Assembly: GCA_016932255.1 (NCBI GenBank)
Contig: JAFGDE010000008.1
Span: 62,001 to 126,000, forward strand
From: Candidatus Saganbacteria bacterium
GTDB lineage: Bacteria > Margulisbacteria > WOR-1 > O2-12-FULL-45-9
Direction of reading: 5' to 3'
Length of the DNA: 64,000 nucleotides
Shown piece by piece: positions 60,790 through 64,000 of the stretch (position 1 is the stretch's first letter; the number at the start of each line of letters is the position of its first letter). The notes beneath the pieces are model-generated. The model saw only the letters and a program-made list of their open reading frames with translations, had not been told where the DNA came from and ran no database searches. Both the position numbers and the translations under genes were made by a program.

Positions 60790-60893
60790 AGACCTTTCTG
60801 AATGACCATAGACAATGGACTATAGACTTGTTTTTGGGAACGATAGACGAGGGATGAAGGACGACAAAAGACCAAAAACCAAAGACCGGACAT
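60774..60893. repeat. Mixed degenerate repeat array between convergent genes
   Basis: Three word families are joined: GAAGACCGAAGACTGAAGACC, then ACCATAGACAATGGACTATAGAC, then GATAGACGAGGGATGAAGGACGAC, and finally AAAGACCAAAAACCAAAGACC. It fills the gap between the 60241 gene and the convergent Kelch gene. Confidence 0.75.
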
Positions 60894-60919
60894 GAACTGT
60901 CTTATTTAGGTCTGGATCA

Positions 60920-62146
60920 TTATGATTCTTCTTGGTCGGTCAAGTGCCAGACGTCGTTATAGAAAGTGCTGCCGTCATAACCGCCGGTCATTATCATTCT
61001 CTGGCCTCTAACTACAAGACTATGGCCTTCCCTTGAAGCCGGGTATGATGTCGTTGCGGAGAACAAAACATCCTGCCATTCGGCCCCATTGCTGGAGCAC
61101 CACACATTATTGTAATAAACATACACGTCAGGGGTCGGCCAGGTGTTTTTTCCGCCCATCACGAACATCATGGGTTCACTTCCAACTTCATAAACTACTG
61201 AAGCATGGTCCATCCGGGAAGCTTCAGAACTTGAAGTAACACCGGCCCCCATGGCGCTGACCTTGCCGGTGCTAGCCCAATCTCTTCCGTTGCTGGACGA
61301 CCAGGCGCTGTCATGGATCATAAGGTCCTGATCTCGTCCGCCAGTGAGCCAGATCGAGCCGTTAAATGTCAGGCAACTGTGCTCTATCCTGGTGCCGAAC
61401 TCCGGCGCGCTCTCTTCCTGGGTCCAGTCCACTCCGTCAGGGGAGGACCAGATATAGCCTAAAGCCGGATGAGGGTAGACATTCGGGTTATAGCCGGCAA
61501 TGACCCAGACCTTACTGTCAAAAACCACGCTGGCATGATAAGAGCAAGCTGAGAAAGCCGAACCGGTCGCTATCTGGGTCCAGTTCACCCCGTCCGCCGA
61601 GATCCAGACCTCATTTGTCTGGCCGCTGGCCGTCGTGCCGCCGATGACCCAGATCTTATTATCGAAGACAACGCTGGAATGCCCTCTAAGCGGCGGGAAC
61701 GCCGCCTCAGGCGTAGCGATATCCCAGGTTTCACCATTATCATCGCTTGACCAAACGTCGTTGGTCATGCCGCTGCCGGTCATGCCGGCGATGACCCAGA
61801 CCTTGTCATTAAAGACAACGCTGGTGTGGTCGTACCGGCCACGATAACTTGAAGCGGGAGTATTGCTTTTGTCTTTTGTCCAGTGGAATTCGGGCAGGGT
61901 GGTAGTGGTCGATGAGGTCGTTGTGCTGACAGTGGAAGTGGTAGAGCCGGCGGTGGTCGAGGTGGTCGATCCGGCGGCCGTTGTTGACGTAGTGCTGGCT
62001 GCGGTGGTCGAAGTGGTTGGGGCGCCGGTAGTAGTTGTTGTACTAGTTGTTGTTGGCAGGCTCGAATCCTGGCCGCAGCCGGCCGCGATCAGCAGGCTGA
62101 TAAAGGACAAAGCGAACAGCGGCATTAACATTAAGGCTCTTTTCAT
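60920..62146 (-). CDS. Kelch-repeat lipoprotein
   Basis: A 408-aa lipoprotein with lipobox IAAGC and a ~60-residue Thr/Ser linker (TTSTTAASTTSTTAAG). Six or so Kelch-type blades follow, with the pattern HxSVVFDxKxWVIGGxxxxGxTNDVWxSxDGxxW. The blades probably form a surface propeller that binds a ligand or partner. AAGGAG precedes the ATG. Its N-terminal plan (lipobox, Thr-rich spacer, propeller) matches the two lipoproteins at 51489 and 52961. Confidence 0.85.
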   Translation of the reverse strand: MKRALMLMPLFALSFISLLIAAGCGQDSSLPTTTSTTTTTGAPTTSTTAASTTSTTAAGSTTSTTAGSTTSTVSTTTSSTTTTLPEFHWTKDKSNTPASSYRGRYDHTSVVFNDKVWVIAGMTGSGMTNDVWSSDDNGETWDIATPEAAFPPLRGHSSVVFDNKIWVIGGTTASGQTNEVWISADGVNWTQIATGSAFSACSYHASVVFDSKVWVIAGYNPNVYPHPALGYIWSSPDGVDWTQEESAPEFGTRIEHSCLTFNGSIWLTGGRDQDLMIHDSAWSSSNGRDWASTGKVSAMGAGVTSSSEASRMDHASVVYEVGSEPMMFVMGGKNTWPTPDVYVYYNNVWCSSNGAEWQDVLFSATTSYPASREGHSLVVRGQRMIMTGGYDGSTFYNDVWHLTDQEES

Positions 62147-62199
62147 GATAGATGTGTGCTCCTTATCTTTTAATGCACAAAGGTTTATGGGACGAAGGT

Positions 62200-62228
62200 A
62201 TTATATACTTGGGGAGGGGTGTTGTAAA
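62200..62228 (-). promoter_or_regulatory. Promoter of the Kelch lipoprotein
   Basis: Minus-strand TTTACA (62228-62223), 17-bp spacer, TATAAT (62205-62200). The -35 abuts a repeat array. Confidence 0.7.
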
Positions 62229-62322
62229 GACCGAAGACCGAAGACCGAAGACCAAAGACCTTTCTAGGGAATGAGGGACGAGGGATGAGGGACGACGGAC
62301 GAGGGATGACGGAAGACCTGCG
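62226..62322. repeat. GACCGAAGACC plus GAGGGACGA array
   Basis: AAGACCGAAGACCGAAGACCAAAGACC is followed directly by GAGGGACGAGGGATGAGGGACGACGG words. Two families are joined, as at 60774-60893. The 324-base gap 62147-62470 otherwise holds the Kelch promoter, the next gene's promoter and an early terminator; no coding sequence is seen. Confidence 0.8.
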
Positions 62323-62331
62323 GATATGTTG

Positions 62332-62360
62332 TTGACAACTTTGTTTAATTATGATTACAT
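62332..62360 (+). promoter_or_regulatory. Promoter of the terminal repetitive-protein gene
   Basis: TTGACA (62332-62337), 17-bp spacer, TTACAT (62355-62360) preceded by TG (extended -10). Confidence 0.55.
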
Positions 62361-62397
62361 ATTAAGCAGGAAAATGAATACAATATTTTGATAAGAA

Positions 62398-62427
62398 GGC
62401 AAGGGCCGGCGAAAGCTGGCCTTTTTG
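62398..62427 (+). terminator. Terminator in the 5' leader (possible attenuator)
   Basis: GGCCGGC-GAAA-GCTGGCC followed by TTTTT is a textbook intrinsic terminator with a GNRA loop. It lies ~40 nt after the promoter and ~45 nt before the ATG at 62471. Confidence 0.75.
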
Positions 62428-62433
62428 CGTTCA

Positions 62434-62456
62434 TGCCCCGAGCGAGTCGAGGGGCA
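62434..62456. repeat. TGCCCCGAGCGAGTCGAGGGGCA palindromic mini-repeat
   Basis: A palindrome between the leader terminator and AAGGAGG. It resembles, from memory, the CCTGAGCGAGTCGAAGG-type short palindromes scattered in many bacterial genomes. Confidence 0.5.
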
Positions 62457-62470
62457 AGGAGGAGTAAAAA

Positions 62471-64000
62471 ATGAAAAAGATAATAAGATCAATGGGTATA
62501 TTCGCGGGGATAGTAGCAGTGAGCACGCTGGTGCTTCTATCTGGTTTGGCCGGGGAGGCGCAGATTATCCCGACAAGAACAACAACGACAACGACCCTTT
62601 TCAGGTCAATGTTGCCTGCAACCACGACCACTATTCCATCTGTTACAACGCCAGTTTTTCAATACATAAATGTGCAGGGGAGATTAACTAACAAGACTGG
62701 CCGGCCGATCACTAATGAGGACCAATCTATTGGGTTTAGGATTTATGACCAAGAGACTGGCGGCACGGTTCGTTGGACCGGCAGTTACAAAGTTAACTGT
62801 GACGAGAACGGTATCTTTAGCGCCGTTATAGGCCCGGTGAATTATGATTTTAAGGGGCAGATCCCGTATCTCTCAATAGATATCGGCAATGGCGAATTCA
62901 GTGACCGCCAGGCACTGGTCTCTGTTCCTTACGCGATCACGGCCAATAACGTGATCGGCGGCACGGTGGCCAATGTTGAACGCATCACGGTCCAGAGCGA
63001 TGGTTTGGTTTCCCTACCATCGAGAACGACAGTTGGCGACATTCTTATCACAGACATGGCCGGCGGCGGTAATTACGTTAGCAAAGACGGGGATACGATG
63101 ACAGGGACGCTGAATGTTAACGTCACGACTCAAGATCAACAGGGCATTATAGCGCAGAGTTTGGGTGGGAGCGGCATAAAAGGCACTTCAGGTCTTGGTC
63201 TGGGAGATGAAGCTGGGGTATACGGCGAAAACATCAATCCTGCGACTTCCGGCGCCGGCCCCGGAGTAAAAGGAAAAAGTTTATATGGCGTCGGTGTTGA
63301 TGGGGAGTCAACGAATGGAATTGGCGTTGTTGGCCGAGGGGCAAAAATCGGCGGTTCTTTTGGCAGCACGACGAATACTGGTTATGGTGTTTATGGGTTG
63401 AGTCCTTCTGGGGTAGCTGTTTATGGCGATAGCACTGGTGGAGTCGGGGTCCAAGGGAAGGGCGGCACTGCTGGCGGGAGTTTTGAGAGCGAGAGTGGGC
63501 ATGGGGTATATGGGATATCAAGAACGAAACAAGGCGTTTATGGTGTTTCAACTTTATCCTATGGAGTGAGAGGGTACAGTGAAAACAATTATGGTATTTA
63601 TGGAAGTTCTAAAAATCAGTGTGGCGTGAGAGGGGACAGCGATGCTAGTCATGGAGTAATTGGTTCTACTGGTGCGAGTAATAGGGCGGGAATTTATGGG
63701 ATTGGTGGGGCGGTTGGCGGTAATGGTGTTGTTGGAGAAAGTCTTTCGGAAAAAGGGTCTGCTCTTAAAGGAACAAACAGATATGGCGGTCCGGCCTTAG
63801 AAATAGTTGAAGGAGCGATAAAAGTACCCAATATTGATCCAGATTCTGCGCATCTCGCAGAGAATCAATCTGTGCATGTGGCCACAGCTAGTTCAATCAA
63901 TATGGATGTAGTTGCAGGAAAGATAGCCAATGGTACAGGTGAAGACAAATGGATAAGAATAAACAACAAATATGTAACGACCAATTCGATTATTATTGCG
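62471..64000 (+). CDS. Secreted repetitive (tail-fibre-like) protein, 3' truncated by window
   Basis: An open frame of 510 codons runs from ATG 62471 (AAGGAGG upstream) to the window end without a stop; it is absent from the ORF track. It has a signal peptide (MKKIIRSMGIFAGIVAVSTLVL), a Thr/Pro spacer and a beta-rich domain (YINVQGRLTNKTGRPI, then VSVPYAITANNV). YVSKDGDTMTGTLNV follows, then about ten short GVYGxS/GVxGxS repeats. This plan is shared with tail-fibre/S74-type trimeric proteins of many uncultivated bacteria, usually with a C-terminal chaperone, which would lie outside the window. Codon use is more A/T-rich than neighbouring genes. Role unknown, probably surface. Confidence 0.75.
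   Translation, partial: MKKIIRSMGIFAGIVAVSTLVLLSGLAGEAQIIPTRTTTTTTLFRSMLPATTTTIPSVTTPVFQYINVQGRLTNKTGRPITNEDQSIGFRIYDQETGGTVRWTGSYKVNCDENGIFSAVIGPVNYDFKGQIPYLSIDIGNGEFSDRQALVSVPYAITANNVIGGTVANVERITVQSDGLVSLPSRTTVGDILITDMAGGGNYVSKDGDTMTGTLNVNVTTQDQQGIIAQSLGGSGIKGTSGLGLGDEAGVYGENINPATSGAGPGVKGKSLYGVGVDGESTNGIGVVGRGAKIGGSFGSTTNTGYGVYGLSPSGVAVYGDSTGGVGVQGKGGTAGGSFESESGHGVYGISRTKQGVYGVSTLSYGVRGYSENNYGIYGSSKNQCGVRGDSDASHGVIGSTGASNRAGIYGIGGAVGGNGVVGESLSEKGSALKGTNRYGGPALEIVEGAIKVPNIDPDSAHLAENQSVHVATASSINMDVVAGKIANGTGEDKWIRINNKYVTTNSIIIA

Noticed and set aside
60841-60880. Phase-variable simple repeat
   Set aside because: Units differ in sequence and length, so slipped-strand switching of a fixed unit is unlikely.
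62431-62631. 66-aa minus-strand ORF
   Set aside because: It is antisense to the leader and signal peptide of the long open plus-strand frame starting at 62471.

Overview
The window (64 kb, roughly half GC) looks like the chromosome of an uncultivated, probably anaerobic, diderm bacterium. The outer-membrane character comes from a PorV/FadL-type beta-barrel fused to S-layer homology (SLH) domains, two further secreted barrel-like proteins and several lipoproteins. Oxygen-sensitive metabolism is suggested by tandem 2-hydroxyacyl-CoA dehydratase activases. The mix of SLH anchoring, FlgD/T9SS-like C-terminal domains and many unrecognised proteins would fit a Margulisbacteria/WOR-1 (Saganbacteria)-like lineage. 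That placement is inference and needs a ribosomal-protein tree.

Layout. 1-6541: end of the spc/alpha ribosomal operon (secY, adk, map, infA, rpmJ, rpsM, rpsK, rpsD, rpoA, rplQ), then rplM-rpsI and a small BCAM0308-like gene. 6635-10197: serine synthesis (class V aminotransferase, serA) with truA between. 10198-13341: an EF-G-like GTPase and a patatin-like hydrolase transcribed divergently. 13398-21102: three unrecognised minus-strand genes, a candidate 6S-like RNA and ileS; one of the unknowns has six ~100-aa repeats joined to a methyltransferase. 21219-24064: ahcY, a DUF5665-like gene, lspA, lgt. 24116-28163: a two-gene CoA-dehydratase activase system. 28196-28569: tRNA-Ser(GCU), tRNA-Ser(GGA), tRNA-Arg(GCG). 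28598-38661: phosphohexomutase, pyrR, small unknowns, a ChaN/Tiki-like lipoprotein, a UvrD-like helicase-nuclease, rmuC and two paralogous secreted proteins. 38796-45142: hrcA-grpE-dnaK-dnaJ-rsmE-mtaB heat-shock operon behind a perfect CIRCE. 45208-51273: PorV-SLH barrel and two secreted BNR proteins. 51489-54400: paired propeller lipoproteins. 54500-60789: an EF-hand/transglutaminase/TPR protein, a second Tiki-like protein, an unknown, glgA, a Ser/Thr kinase and an unknown. 60920-64000: a Kelch lipoprotein and a partial, highly repetitive secreted protein.

Three features cut across the window. First, degenerate short-period repeats of several sequence families (for example GACCGAAGACC, GGTTCTAGGTTCTGGG, ATCAGAATACCAG, GAGGGACGAGGG) lie between genes, often as large inverted repeats between convergent genes, and also in frame inside housekeeping enzymes. 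Second, many genes have a strong, often extended -10 (TGATATAAT) only 6-10 nt before the start codon, implying leaderless mRNAs beside Shine-Dalgarno-led ones. Third, several divergent genes appear to share a palindromic -35 or -10.
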